Assembly: GCA_020853815.1 (NCBI GenBank)
Contig: JADYYE010000118.1
Coordinates: 40,993 to 104,992 of the forward strand
Source of the DNA: Phycisphaerales bacterium
GTDB lineage: Bacteria > Planctomycetota > Phycisphaerae > Phycisphaerales > UBA1924
Reading direction: 5' to 3'
DNA: 64,000 nt
Shown here piece after piece: positions 52,073-61,473 of the stretch (positions are counted from its first letter, which is position 1; every line of letters begins with the position of its first letter). The translations under genes and the position numbers were made by a program. The notes under the pieces were generated by a model, which did not search any database, was not told the origin of the DNA, and saw only the letters and a list, made by a program, of their open reading frames with translations.

Positions 52073-52736
52073 ACTTCTTGACGCTGTCGATCATGGTGTT
52101 GAAGCCGGGGAGAGCGGCGGCCATGCCCTCGGCGGGTCCGGTCATCTTGATGAAGAGCAGGCCCTGGCTGGTCTCGATGATGGCGCCGCGGAGCGTCCAG
52201 TTTTCCTTGGGCGGGGTGTCGCCCATGCCCGCGAAGGTGCCGGTCATCTCAACGGTCGTGACGTTCGCGCCGCCGACCTGCTTGGTCGCGGGCGTGCCGG
52301 CGACGGGCTGACCCTGGGCATCGCGGACCTGGCCGGCCCAGCGGGTGATGTTGTCCTGCACCGAGCCGCCGGCGGTCGAGAAGACCACGAGGCAGTCCTT
52401 GGCGGCGTCGCCGGAGGCGTCGGGCACGCTGGCCTCGGCCAGGCGCATCTGATTGGCGGGAGGATTGCGTTTCCACGCGTCGGGGAGGGTGACGCTCACC
52501 CCCATCGCGGTGATGGTCTTTCCGGTGCCGACGTTGGCGGCCTCGGGGCTCACGGGGACTACTCCGCCCGTCGCGCCATTCGTCGCGCCCCCACCGGGCG
52601 GAGTGGCGGCGTCGCTGGCGGGAACGGCGGGCTTGGGCTCTGAAAGCGGCGGCTGGGCGCTCTTGTCTTCGCACGCGACCAGCGTAAGAACCGAGGCGAC
52701 CGCGACCAGCGAAGCGAGGCTCGTGTGCTTGTTCAT
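52068..52736 (-). CDS. Predicted lipoprotein of unknown function
   Basis: A 222-residue lipoprotein with lipobox LVACED (Cys22), a Pro/Ala/Gly-rich linker to about residue 68, and a single compact domain. It contains ITAMGVSVTLPDAWKRNPPANQMRLAEASV and KDCLVVFSTAGGSVQDNITRWAGQV. The compact region resembles planctomycete proteins of unknown function that carry a signal for surface or periplasmic anchoring. It lies just outside the cytochrome island, with repeat copy 2 at its 3' end. Confidence 0.72.
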   Translation of the reverse strand: MNKHTSLASLVAVASVLTLVACEDKSAQPPLSEPKPAVPASDAATPPGGGATNGATGGVVPVSPEAANVGTGKTITAMGVSVTLPDAWKRNPPANQMRLAEASVPDASGDAAKDCLVVFSTAGGSVQDNITRWAGQVRDAQGQPVAGTPATKQVGGANVTTVEMTGTFAGMGDTPPKENWTLRGAIIETSQGLLFIKMTGPAEGMAAALPGFNTMIDSVKKS

Positions 52737-52878
52737 GGCCCGATGGTAGTCCGCGTGGAAGTAGAACCGCCACGCTGGTGATCAGCCGATAACGCGCGGC
52801 GCTATCCGAAACGTGGGACGGGGCGACGGCGGTCATAGGATGAAGCGGGCGGTGTCGATTCGCGTTCAGGGAGCCGTG

Positions 52879-54813
52879 ATGTCGGATGGGTCCAAGTCCA
52901 TGCCGGGCGGTGAGGGCGCGCTGGGCGTGGCGTCATTCATGATGGCGCTGCCGACGCCCTGCGCGCTGGTGGGCGCGGGCGGGCGGGTGGAGCGCGTGAA
53001 CGCGGCGTGGGCGTCGAAGGCTCACGCGCTGGCCGCGCTGGCCGCCCCGGGCGCCGACCTGATCGGGGCGTTGGCGGCGCTCCCGGAGGGGGAGGCGGCG
53101 GCGACGGGGCTGCGCGACGTGGTCGAGGGCCGGCGCTGCGAACTCTCCTGCGACGTGTGCGTGAACGCCGACGACGATGCGTGGGCGCGGCTGGTGGCGG
53201 CGCGCGACGACTCAGGGCGCGTGCTGGTGATGGTGGTTGACATCGCGGACCATCCGGCGTCGGAGTCCAAGGCCGCCAGCGAGCTGCGGCTGCAGCGCAT
53301 CGTTGAATCGGCGATGGACGGGATCATCACGATCGATCAACTCGGGCACGTCGTGATGTTCAACGCGGCGGCGGAGAAGATGTTCGGCGTGACGGCCGGC
53401 GAGGCGATCGGCGGCACGCTGGACCGCTTCATCCCGCATCGCTCGCGCGACCAGCACCCGAGCTTCATCCACGCGTTCGGGCGGGCGGGCGTGACGACGC
53501 GCTCGATGGGGCACCTTGGCGCGGTCGCGGGCGTTCGGGCGGACGGCACCGAGTTCCCGATCGAGGCCTCGATCTCGCACGCGCGCTCCGACGGGCAGCA
53601 CTTCTACACGGTCATCCTGCGCGACATCGCGGAGCGCAAGCGGCTCGAGGCACAGCTGCTCCAGGCCCAGAAGATGGAGGGCGTGGGACGCCTGGCGGGC
53701 GGCATCGCGCACGACTTCAACAACCTCATCATGGCGATCTTCAACTACCTGGCCCTGGCCTCGCGCAAGCTGGGCGTTGACCATCCGGTCGCGCCGACCT
53801 TGGCGCAGGCCAACCAGGCGGCCCAGCGGGCGGCGGACCTGACGCGGCAGCTGTTGACGTTCGCGCGCAAGCAGATCGTGGCGCCGCGGGTGCTGTCGCC
53901 CAAGGAGGTGGCGGCGGGAATCACGCCCATGCTGCGCCGACTGATCGGCGAGGACGTGACGCTGCGCACGGTGTTCGCGGACGACACGGGCATGGTGCGG
54001 GCGGACCACGCGCAGCTCGAGCAGGTGCTGGTGAACCTGGTGATCAACGCGCGCGACGCGATGCCCGCGGGCGGGACGCTGACGCTGGAGACGCACAACA
54101 CGGTGCTGGACGAAGCGTTCTGCCGCTCGCGCGTCGAGGTGACGCCGGGCGAGTACGTGGTGTTCGCGGTGACGGACACGGGCGTGGGGATGACGCCGGA
54201 GGTCCAGCGGCACATCTTCGAGCCGTTCTTCACGACCAAGCCCGCGGGCAAGGGGACGGGCCTGGGGCTTGCGATGTGCCAGGGGATCGTGAAGCAGGCG
54301 GGCGGGCACATCGGCGTGTACAGCGAGGTGGGGCGCGGGACGTCGGTGCGCGTGTACCTGCCGCGGGTGTACGCCAATGCCTCGCCGACGGCGGGCGCGG
54401 CGGCGCCCAAGCCACCGCCGCGCGGGAGCGAAACGATCCTGATCGCGGAGGACAGCGCGCTGGTGCGCGAGCTGGTGGCCGAGGAGCTGCGGAACGCGGG
54501 GTACACGGTGCTCAGCGCCGAGAGCGGGCCCGAGGCGCTGAAGCTGGCGGCGGCGCATCCGGGGACGATCGACGTGCTGCTGACCGACGTGGTGATGCCG
54601 GACATGAGCGGCGTGCAACTGGCGGAGAAGCTGGCCGAGACGCGGAAGATCGCGGTGATCTACATGTCGGGCTACACGGAAGAAACGATCACGCACCACG
54701 GGGTGGACCCCGAGCGCGTGACGTTCATCGCCAAGCCGTTCATGTCGGACACGCTGCTGCACCTGGTGCGGCGGGTGATCGGGACGGGGGGCACACCCCG
54801 AGACCGACGCTGA
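52879..54813 (+). CDS. PAS-domain hybrid histidine kinase with C-terminal receiver
   Basis: A 644-residue soluble kinase. A degenerate PAS at ~20-125 is followed by a second PAS at ~135-255 (LRLQRIVESAMDGIITIDQLGHVVMFNAAAEKMFG). HisKA has His in GGIAHDFNNLIMAIF, and the HATPase has NLVINARDAMP, DTGVGM and GKGTGLGLAM. A receiver ends the protein (LLTDVVMPDMSG, IAKPFMSD). The ATG at 52879 is preferred for its CAGGGAG; an in-frame ATG at 52840 lacks a ribosome site. It is the only intact kinase ATPase in the window and lies 11 kb from the ATPase-less sensor, so it is a possible partner in trans. Confidence 0.88.
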   Translation: MSDGSKSMPGGEGALGVASFMMALPTPCALVGAGGRVERVNAAWASKAHALAALAAPGADLIGALAALPEGEAAATGLRDVVEGRRCELSCDVCVNADDDAWARLVAARDDSGRVLVMVVDIADHPASESKAASELRLQRIVESAMDGIITIDQLGHVVMFNAAAEKMFGVTAGEAIGGTLDRFIPHRSRDQHPSFIHAFGRAGVTTRSMGHLGAVAGVRADGTEFPIEASISHARSDGQHFYTVILRDIAERKRLEAQLLQAQKMEGVGRLAGGIAHDFNNLIMAIFNYLALASRKLGVDHPVAPTLAQANQAAQRAADLTRQLLTFARKQIVAPRVLSPKEVAAGITPMLRRLIGEDVTLRTVFADDTGMVRADHAQLEQVLVNLVINARDAMPAGGTLTLETHNTVLDEAFCRSRVEVTPGEYVVFAVTDTGVGMTPEVQRHIFEPFFTTKPAGKGTGLGLAMCQGIVKQAGGHIGVYSEVGRGTSVRVYLPRVYANASPTAGAAAPKPPPRGSETILIAEDSALVRELVAEELRNAGYTVLSAESGPEALKLAAAHPGTIDVLLTDVVMPDMSGVQLAEKLAETRKIAVIYMSGYTEETITHHGVDPERVTFIAKPFMSDTLLHLVRRVIGTGGTPRDRR

Positions 54814-54821
54814 CGAAGGCG

Positions 54822-55529
54822 CTATTGCAGCGCGACGCCGGCGATATCGAGCGTCGCGGGCGCCGTGAAATGCAGCGCTGGATAGGACGATTGAATGGCG
54901 GAGACGAAGCCGACCGGTCGCGGGTCGATCATGAACGGCGGGTCCGCGCCCGCGGCGCGCAATGCCTCCAGGGAGAAGTGCATGCAATTGTTGGAGAAGG
55001 GCGCGTACGGCGTTCGATTCGGGTGGCTGTTATTGCCTTCCCTTCGCCGGGCGTACGCGAGGGCACGATCAAACGCTCCTTTGGGCAGTTCAACGTATGC
55101 GCCCTCGATGCGGCCCCCTTGCCCGCTACGCGAGGAGATGCGCGCGAGCGTGGCTCGCAGGGAGGCCGCGGTGGGGCGACCGTCGTCCGCAATCGTTACG
55201 TCAGGGACGGACACTCGTCGCGTGAGGCCGAGGTCCGCGGGATCGTAACGTCCGTATTCGTAGTACTTCGTAAGTCCGGTCGAGCCCTGGAAGAACAGGA
55301 CGCCGGCGTGGCCCAGATCGGGGACGCGATGGGTCCGGGCTGGAATGCACCAGCGCCCGGGAGTCTGAACAATTCCATCGAGCCACTCGCGGGCATAGCG
55401 GGGGAGCGGGTTGTCGACGCAGCCACCAGGCTGTTCCATCGCGACGAGGTAGTCGGGAAAGACGATCGGGATGACCACATCTTTGTTCGGCAACGGGCGG
55501 GGCCTCTCGAATCCTGGGGCCGAGCACAT
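54822..55529 (-). CDS. Permuted papain-like (NlpC/P60 or LRAT-type) protein
   Basis: A 235-residue protein of unnamed family. The order of likely catalytic residues is His first (VPDLGHAGVLFFQGSTGLTKYYEYGRYD) and Cys later (APFSNNCMHFSLEALRAAG). This is the permuted arrangement of LRAT-like papain-fold enzymes and of some effector amidases. No signal peptide is evident at the chosen ATG (55529); the frame is open upstream and the start is uncertain. It is convergent with the hybrid kinase, 8 bp apart. Candidate roles are peptide, amide or acyl hydrolysis; none is proven. Confidence 0.6.
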   Translation of the reverse strand: MCSAPGFERPRPLPNKDVVIPIVFPDYLVAMEQPGGCVDNPLPRYAREWLDGIVQTPGRWCIPARTHRVPDLGHAGVLFFQGSTGLTKYYEYGRYDPADLGLTRRVSVPDVTIADDGRPTAASLRATLARISSRSGQGGRIEGAYVELPKGAFDRALAYARRREGNNSHPNRTPYAPFSNNCMHFSLEALRAAGADPPFMIDPRPVGFVSAIQSSYPALHFTAPATLDIAGVALQ

Positions 55530-55728
55530 GCCCGGCCCGAAGAACCAGAATAACGCGCCCACCCGGCAGATGGGGCTGAACCGGTACCGACATGAGTTGC
55601 GCAGGATGCGGCGGGTGATCGGGGCCGGGGGTAACCACTGACCCGATCTGCCGGGTGTTCCAACGAAAATGAACCCGCCGGCCCGTTTGAAATCAACGTT
55701 GGCGCGCCGGCGCGGCGATGATAATGAC

Positions 55729-56424
55729 ATGTCCGGTGATCCCCAATCAACATGGGCCGCGGTCGACGCGATCGCGGAGGCCTGGCTGCGGACCAGCGAT
55801 GCCGTGCTCGACGAGGTGATGGCCAGATGCACCCGCGCCGGGCTTCCGGCGATCGCGGTGTCACCCTGCCAGGGCAAGTTCCTCCACTTGCTCGCGCGGG
55901 TTTCGGGCGCGAAGCGCGTGCTGGAGGTCGGCACCCTGGGCGGGTACAGCACCCTCTGGCTGGCGCGAGCGTTGCCGGCGGGCGGCCGGATCGTGACGCT
56001 GGAGATCGACCCCCACCATGCCCAGATCGCGCGCGAGAACTTCGCGCTGGCGAAGGTGGATCACCTGATCGAGCTACGCGAGGGGGCGGCCCTTAAGTCG
56101 CTCGGGGAGATGGAGCGCGCGGAGGTTGAAGCGTTCGATCTCGTCTTCATCGACGCCGACAAGCCGAGCAACGCGCGGTACTTCGAGATAGCGCTGCGGC
56201 TGGCGCGCCCGGGCGCGATCATCATCGTGGACAACGTGGTGCGCGAGGGCGCGGTGCTGGACGACTCGGGCGCGAACCCGTCGGTCGAGGGGTCGCGCCA
56301 GGTGCTGCGCCTGATGGGAGAGACGCCGGGCCTGGCCGCCACGCTGCTGCAGACCGTGGGCGCCAAGGGCTACGACGGCTTTGCGATCGCGGTGGTGGGC
56401 GAAGTGGTGGACGAAGCCCGGTGA
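55729..56424 (+). CDS. Class I SAM-dependent O-methyltransferase (caffeoyl-CoA type)
   Basis: A 231-residue Methyltransf_3 protein. The SAM motif I is VLEVGTLGGYSTLWLARALP, and the metal and substrate region is FDLVFIDADKPSNARYF, followed by IIIVDNVVREGAV. Members methylate catechol-like or small hydroxylated substrates with Mg2+ and SAM. The ATG at 55729 gives the expected N-terminus (MSGDPQSTWAAVDA). It is divergent from the papain-like gene. The true substrate is unknown. Confidence 0.9.
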   Translation: MSGDPQSTWAAVDAIAEAWLRTSDAVLDEVMARCTRAGLPAIAVSPCQGKFLHLLARVSGAKRVLEVGTLGGYSTLWLARALPAGGRIVTLEIDPHHAQIARENFALAKVDHLIELREGAALKSLGEMERAEVEAFDLVFIDADKPSNARYFEIALRLARPGAIIIVDNVVREGAVLDDSGANPSVEGSRQVLRLMGETPGLAATLLQTVGAKGYDGFAIAVVGEVVDEAR

Positions 56425-56507
56425 GAACGCCCGAGGCCAGGCCATGCGCCTTGCATTCGCGCGGGAACGATCCCCGGTCCCAAGGCGCCGCGCGGTAGAC
56501 TCCTCGC

Positions 56508-56987
56508 GTGAAACTCGGGCCGATCATCGGACTGCTCTGGATCGCGCTCACGATCGCGTCGTTCGCGGCGTTGCTGATCGGGGTTCGTCGGCACGGGGTG
56601 AAGGGCGCGCGGTTGGCGCTGCTCGGGCCGCTGGGCGCGATCGCGTCCGCGGCACTCGTGGTCGCCTGGATCGGTTTCATGGAAGGCGCGTACCGGAACC
56701 CGCCGGCCAAGGCGCTGGTGGCGCTTGCAATCCTGCTGATCGTTGGGCTCGCGGGCGTGTATGTGCAGTGTTCGGCGTGGCGCGATGCGCTGCGCGAGCC
56801 CATCCCGCCGGGACACTGCAAGAAATGCGGCTACGACCTGAAGGAACTGGGCAAGTGCCCCGAGTGCGGCACGGAGCGGCTCGATACTCTGGACGCCCGC
56901 GCGAGCGTGGGAAGCCTTGGCCGCACTTCTGGTGTTGGTGAAGGCCCCCAGGACGACCAGAAGCCGGAAGATGCGGGTTCACGGTAG
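56508..56987 (+). CDS. Small membrane protein with C-terminal zinc ribbon (1)
   Basis: A 159-residue protein starting at GTG. Three helices (residues ~5-25, ~33-55, ~66-88) are followed by the zinc ribbon CKKCGYDLKELGKCPECG and a charged tail. It forms a tandem pair with the next gene, 9 bp away, echoing the pair at 14126/14950. The ribbon suggests protein-protein contact on the cytosolic side. Function unknown. Confidence 0.72.
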   Translation: MKLGPIIGLLWIALTIASFAALLIGVRRHGVKGARLALLGPLGAIASAALVVAWIGFMEGAYRNPPAKALVALAILLIVGLAGVYVQCSAWRDALREPIPPGHCKKCGYDLKELGKCPECGTERLDTLDARASVGSLGRTSGVGEGPQDDQKPEDAGSR

Positions 56988-56996
56988 ACTCTCGGC

Positions 56997-57482
56997 ATGG
57001 GCTTCGTCGTGTTTCTTATTCTCATTCCCCTTGCGTGGCTCGGCACGCTGATCGCGTCTGTCGCGGTGTCGGTCAATGCCTTTCAACGTTGGGGACGCGT
57101 GCGCGGCGCATGGGGTATACTCTGTCCGCTGGGTGTATTGCTCACCTTGAACATTGGCAGTGTCTTTGTTCCTATCCCGCCTATGACGGGAGAGGATCGC
57201 ATTGATCGAATCGTCTCGATTCTCAAATCGGTGGCCTATTTCATCCTCGGCATCGCGCTGGCGATCACCGGCTGGGTCAAGACTCACCCGCACGAGTTCC
57301 CCGAAGGATGTTGCCAGAAGTGCGGCTATGAGTTGAATGACTTGCCGCGCTGCCCGGAGTGCGGCACGGATCATCCGCCAACAAATGGCGGCGAATTGGA
57401 TCAAACAAGCAAGGCAACGACGAGCTCGCCCGGGCCGACGCCGCTGGACTCGCTAGCCGGCGAGGGCGATCAGAGGCTGTAG
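56997..57482 (+). CDS. Small membrane protein with C-terminal zinc ribbon (2)
   Basis: A 161-residue paralogue of the preceding protein. It has three helices, with the second and third less hydrophobic than in the neighbour, then CQKCGYELNDLPRCPECG and a Ser/Thr-rich tail. It starts 9 bp after the stop of the previous gene and lies 9 bp before the large secreted protein. GC and codon use match the surroundings. Function unknown. Confidence 0.7.
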   Translation: MGFVVFLILIPLAWLGTLIASVAVSVNAFQRWGRVRGAWGILCPLGVLLTLNIGSVFVPIPPMTGEDRIDRIVSILKSVAYFILGIALAITGWVKTHPHEFPEGCCQKCGYELNDLPRCPECGTDHPPTNGGELDQTSKATTSSPGPTPLDSLAGEGDQRL

Positions 57483-57491
57483 ACTGGCGCG

Positions 57492-60002
57492 ATGCGCCAA
57501 ACCCGGAGTTCAGTCGCAGCGCCGATATTGAGGCAACCCGGACCTTCACTCGGGGACTCGTTCAGGTCCGGCGTCCACAGACTGCTGATTCGCTCGCTCG
57601 TGCTCGCGGCGTTGCTCACCGCGGTTCCCGCGGCCCGCGCCGGGCTCTCGCCCGAGTCGGTCGCCCTGGTGGTCAACGCCGACAGCTGGGCCTCGCTCAC
57701 GGTCGCCAACGAATACGCCGCCCTCCGGCACATCCCGGCGCGCAACGTCATCCTGCTGCACGGCCTGACGGCGCCGGATTCCACCGACATCAACCGATTC
57801 CGCACGGAGATCCTGGGGCCGGTGCTGCACGAGCTCGACGTGCGCGGCCTGCGTCCGCAGATCGACTGCATCACCTACTCGATCGACATCCCGTCCGCGG
57901 TCGACGTGAGCGCCGACATGGCGGGGCGCTCGTTCGGCCAGACGATCACGCCGGTCGCGTCGACCAACAGCCTGACCTACCTGCACGAGTGGGTGATGAA
58001 GAAGGACGCGGACTACCTGCGCCTGGACATCAACCGGTATAGCCGGCGCACGCTCCCCCTGGTTGATGGCGCCCCGCTCTCGCCCCAGGAGCGTGAGGCG
58101 TACCAGGCCGCGATGAAGATGTACGACCAGAAGCAGTATGGCGCGGCGGCGGAGGCGATCGCGACGCTGGTCAAGACGGCGCGGAACGATGGCGGGGTGT
58201 ACTACAACCTGGCGTGCTGCCAGGCGCTGGCGGGCAAGGCCGACGACGCGATGAAGTCGCTGCTCGAGGCGGCGGAGCGCGGCTGGCGCAACTCGGGCCA
58301 GACCGAATCCGACGCGGACCTCGTCTCGCTGCGCGATCGCGCGGAGTTCAAGTCGCTGATCGCGAAGATGAAGGCAACGCGCGTGCAGGTGCAAGACACG
58401 ATCGGGTTTTCGGCGCAGGCGGCGTGGACGGAGAAGGGCGAGATCGCCGACAACGGGCGAGATCCCGGGCCGCACTACATGCTGTCGACGATGCTGGGCG
58501 TGAATACGGGGCGAGCCAACTCGGTCGACGAGGTGCGGACGTGCCTGAAGCGCGCGAGCATCGCGGACGGAACGTGGCCTCGCGGCACGATCTACATCGA
58601 ACGCAACGGCGACATTCGCTCCGCGACCCGCGCGTGGGCGTTCGCCGACCTGGTCGATCAGCTCAAGCAGGCGGGCGTGAACTGCGTGCTGGAGGACGGC
58701 GTGCTTCCCACGAATCGCGCCGACGTCGCGGGCGCCGTGGTCGGGATCGCGGAGTTCGACTGGAACGCGAGCAAGAGCAAAGTGATCGCGGGCGCGATCT
58801 GCGAGCACCTGACCAGCTGCGGCGGGATGATGGGCGAGAGGGACGGGCAGACGCCCTGCACGGAGTTCATCCGCGCGGGCGCGGCGGGCTCGAGCGGCGC
58901 GGTGACCGAGCCGTATGCCCTGCAGGAGAAGTTCCCGAGCCCCTTCATGCACCTGCACTATGTGAAGGGGAGCACGCTCGTCGAGGCGTTCTATCAGTCG
59001 CTCGAGGGCCCGTATCAGCTGCTCATCATCGGCGACCCGATGTGCGCGCCGTGGCGCGCCAAGGACTCGCTCTCGATCGAGGGCGTGCAGAGCAGGGACG
59101 AGGTGAAGGGATCGATCACGCTCAAGGCCAAGGCCGCGAACGCGGGCGGCTTTGCGTTGTTCGTGGACGGCCTGCGCACGGAGCAGGCGGGCGCGCCCGC
59201 GTTCACGCTCGATACGACCCGGTTCGCCGACGGCGAGCACACGATCAGCATCGTCGCGACGCTGAACGATCAACCCAAGACCTGCGTGCGACGTGACGTG
59301 GTCGTGTCATTCGCCAATCACGGGCAAGGCGTGACGATCGCGAAGAAGCCGGCGCCGAAGGCCGCGTGGGGACAGAAGATCGCGATCGAGCTTTCGTGCG
59401 AGGGTGCCACGTCGATCGAGGTGCTGCACTTCGACCGCGCGATCGCCAAGCAGAACGGCGCCAAGGCGACGATCGAGATCGACACAACGGGGCTCGGCAT
59501 GGGACGCGTCGAGCTGCGCCCCGTGGGCGTGATGAGCGACGGCACGCGCGTGCGGGGGGCGGCCATCAGGTGCGAGATCACCGACCCCGTGACGCGACGC
59601 GCGATCAATACGCCGGCGGGTGCGCAGAAGGGCCTGAAGCTGGTCGCGGGCGGTCGCGCCCCGGTCACGGTGCTCGACACCTTTGGCGCGGATTGGATCG
59701 CGGCGGCGGGCGTGAAAGAGGGCGAGGAGTTCGAGCTCTCGGGCGTGTTCGAGGCGGGGCGCGCCGATCTGTATCAGCTCCAGCTTCGCACCAACAGCGC
59801 CGCGACGATCGAGATCGACGGGCAGCCGGCACTGTTGAGCGATGGATGGACCTGGCGCTATGCGCCGGTGCAGCTGGCGCAGGGACGCCATGAACTGAAG
59901 CTCCGCGGCAAGGCGAGCCGCGATCCGCGCGTCGATCTGCGCATTGGGGCGGCGGGAACATGGCATCCGAGCGAGCAGCGGTTCTCGCACAACGTCAAGT
60001 AG
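57492..60002 (+). CDS. TIGR03790-like secreted protein with inserted TPR-like segment
   Basis: An 836-residue protein. A signal-like helix (LLIRSLVLAALLTAVPAARA) precedes the family core: LVVNADSWASLTVANEYAALRHIPARNVILL, FRTEILGPVLHELDVRG and, after ~350 residues, GRDPGPHYMLSTMLGVNTGRANSV. Between these lies a TPR-like stretch (~200-280: EAYQAAMKMYDQKQYGAAAEAI ... YYNLACCQALAGKADDA). C-terminal beta domains follow. TIGR03790 proteins are typical of Planctomycetes and Verrucomicrobia and uncharacterised. The 3' end overlaps the convergent nnrS by 8 bp. Confidence 0.78.
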   Translation: MRQTRSSVAAPILRQPGPSLGDSFRSGVHRLLIRSLVLAALLTAVPAARAGLSPESVALVVNADSWASLTVANEYAALRHIPARNVILLHGLTAPDSTDINRFRTEILGPVLHELDVRGLRPQIDCITYSIDIPSAVDVSADMAGRSFGQTITPVASTNSLTYLHEWVMKKDADYLRLDINRYSRRTLPLVDGAPLSPQEREAYQAAMKMYDQKQYGAAAEAIATLVKTARNDGGVYYNLACCQALAGKADDAMKSLLEAAERGWRNSGQTESDADLVSLRDRAEFKSLIAKMKATRVQVQDTIGFSAQAAWTEKGEIADNGRDPGPHYMLSTMLGVNTGRANSVDEVRTCLKRASIADGTWPRGTIYIERNGDIRSATRAWAFADLVDQLKQAGVNCVLEDGVLPTNRADVAGAVVGIAEFDWNASKSKVIAGAICEHLTSCGGMMGERDGQTPCTEFIRAGAAGSSGAVTEPYALQEKFPSPFMHLHYVKGSTLVEAFYQSLEGPYQLLIIGDPMCAPWRAKDSLSIEGVQSRDEVKGSITLKAKAANAGGFALFVDGLRTEQAGAPAFTLDTTRFADGEHTISIVATLNDQPKTCVRRDVVVSFANHGQGVTIAKKPAPKAAWGQKIAIELSCEGATSIEVLHFDRAIAKQNGAKATIEIDTTGLGMGRVELRPVGVMSDGTRVRGAAIRCEITDPVTRRAINTPAGAQKGLKLVAGGRAPVTVLDTFGADWIAAAGVKEGEEFELSGVFEAGRADLYQLQLRTNSAATIEIDGQPALLSDGWTWRYAPVQLAQGRHELKLRGKASRDPRVDLRIGAAGTWHPSEQRFSHNVK

Positions 60003-61254
60003 TTGCTCGCGCGCGGCAGAGGATCGGCGCGTACATGATCGCGTAGAGCAGGAACGCGGCGGACCACGCCGTCCCCGCGCCGAGCATGAGCGCCACGCTC
60101 GCGGGAGGAACGAGCGACGCCGATACGCGCAGCAGCGCCGCGAGCAGCACGAGCGTGTAGCAGATAGTTTCCGCACGTCCCGCGCGCACGGGGCGGCCCG
60201 AGTGGCCCAGGGCCGTCCGTGTGATCATGCCCATGATGAGCCCGCCCATCGAGCCGACGGCCAGGGCGTGGATCGCGGCGGAGCGCGGAAGGAAATTGAG
60301 CCACGACATCCCGAGCAGAATGAGCCCGATCGGGATGAACGCGTACGACGCGTGCAGGATCCACAGGATTGACTTCGAGCGCGTGGCGAGCGGGTTCCAG
60401 CCCAGCGCCTGCACGACCCCCAGCGCGCCGGCGACGATCGAGAGCGACGCGATCAGCCACGGGGGCGCGCGGAAAGCGTCCGAGACGAAGGCCGCGGCGG
60501 CGAGCGCGATCGCGGCGCGGTTGAGCCATGCGGAACGGCGTTGGCGCACGCCCGGGATCGCGCTGGCGGTGAACGCGGGGACGATGCGCCCGCCGATGAT
60601 CATCTCGATTAGCACGACCATCATCAGGCCGAACTCGATCGCGCCCAGCGGCGCGAGCCCGATCCATTGCAGCATGGCGGCGTGGAACGCGATGTTCGCG
60701 ATGGAGAGCGCGCTCAGAACGCCGACGAGCGGAAAACTCGCGAAGCTCCGCGCGCGGATGAACTTGAACGCCAGGACGCCCGCGACAATGGGGAGGAGGA
60801 GCGAATCAACGATCGCGGCTGGGGTGCTGTAGAAGAAGAACACGCCGACACGCCCCGCGAGCCAGAGGGAGACCAGGATGGCGAGCGGCACGCCGTCGGG
60901 GAGCGCCAGCCCGGTCCAGTTGCGGGCGGCGGTGAAGAGGAAGCCGATGATGATCGCGACGGCAAAGCCGAAGACCATCTCGTGCGAGTGCCAATAGAGC
61001 GCGGGGAGCGAGGGCGTGAAGGACTGGTGGTACCACATGCCGAGCCAGAGCGGGATGGCGAGTGCCGCAAAGAGCGAGCCGCCGAGATAGAACGGTCGGA
61101 AGGCGTCACGCAGGAAGACGGAGCGCGGCGCGCGGGGCGAGGCCGCGGAGACGCTCGGCGCGCCGGCGAAGAACGTGCCGGGGCGACCGGTGGGGGCCGA
61201 CACCTGAAGGCCGATCGGCGGCGAAGGCTTGGGAGTCGGGGAGGGCATGCTCAC
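59995..61254 (-). CDS. nnrS: NnrS-family membrane protein
   Basis: A 419-residue protein with about twelve helices. NnrS landmarks are FRPFYLGGSLFAALAIPLWLG, WHSHEMVFGFAVAIIIGFLFTAARNWTG, GGRIVPAFT and ALAVGSMGGLIMGMITRTALGHSGRP, with the conserved His residues. NnrS binds heme and copper and helps cells cope with nitric oxide and related iron loss. The GTG at 61254 has GGAG 7 bp upstream; an ATG lies two codons in. It is divergent from the Cys-rich gene at 61474. Confidence 0.88.
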   Translation of the reverse strand: MSMPSPTPKPSPPIGLQVSAPTGRPGTFFAGAPSVSAASPRAPRSVFLRDAFRPFYLGGSLFAALAIPLWLGMWYHQSFTPSLPALYWHSHEMVFGFAVAIIIGFLFTAARNWTGLALPDGVPLAILVSLWLAGRVGVFFFYSTPAAIVDSLLLPIVAGVLAFKFIRARSFASFPLVGVLSALSIANIAFHAAMLQWIGLAPLGAIEFGLMMVVLIEMIIGGRIVPAFTASAIPGVRQRRSAWLNRAAIALAAAAFVSDAFRAPPWLIASLSIVAGALGVVQALGWNPLATRSKSILWILHASYAFIPIGLILLGMSWLNFLPRSAAIHALAVGSMGGLIMGMITRTALGHSGRPVRAGRAETICYTLVLLAALLRVSASLVPPASVALMLGAGTAWSAAFLLYAIMYAPILCRARATT

Positions 61255-61315
61255 GTCGCATCTCCGGGTTCACGGATGGACAATTCGTGGTCGGAAAGGG
61301 CGGCCTCGCACGTGC

Positions 61316-61343
61316 TGGACAGCCACCCGATGTTGGGTATAAT
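61316..61343 (+). promoter_or_regulatory. Sigma-70-type promoter for the 61474 locus
   Basis: TGGACA and TATAAT are separated by 16 bp, close to the consensus. The start would be near 61350, giving a ~125 nt leader before the ATG at 61474. It is the clearest housekeeping promoter seen in the window. Confidence 0.6.
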
Positions 61344-61473
61344 AGACATGAAGAGTCGGCATTCTACAAATCGGTTTTCAGGGCATTTGGGAACGAAAAC
61401 GGCCACCTGATCGACGACCGCGAGCCCTGGGAGCGGGGCCTCGGAACTGGAAAGCACTCGGCGCGTCCGTACC

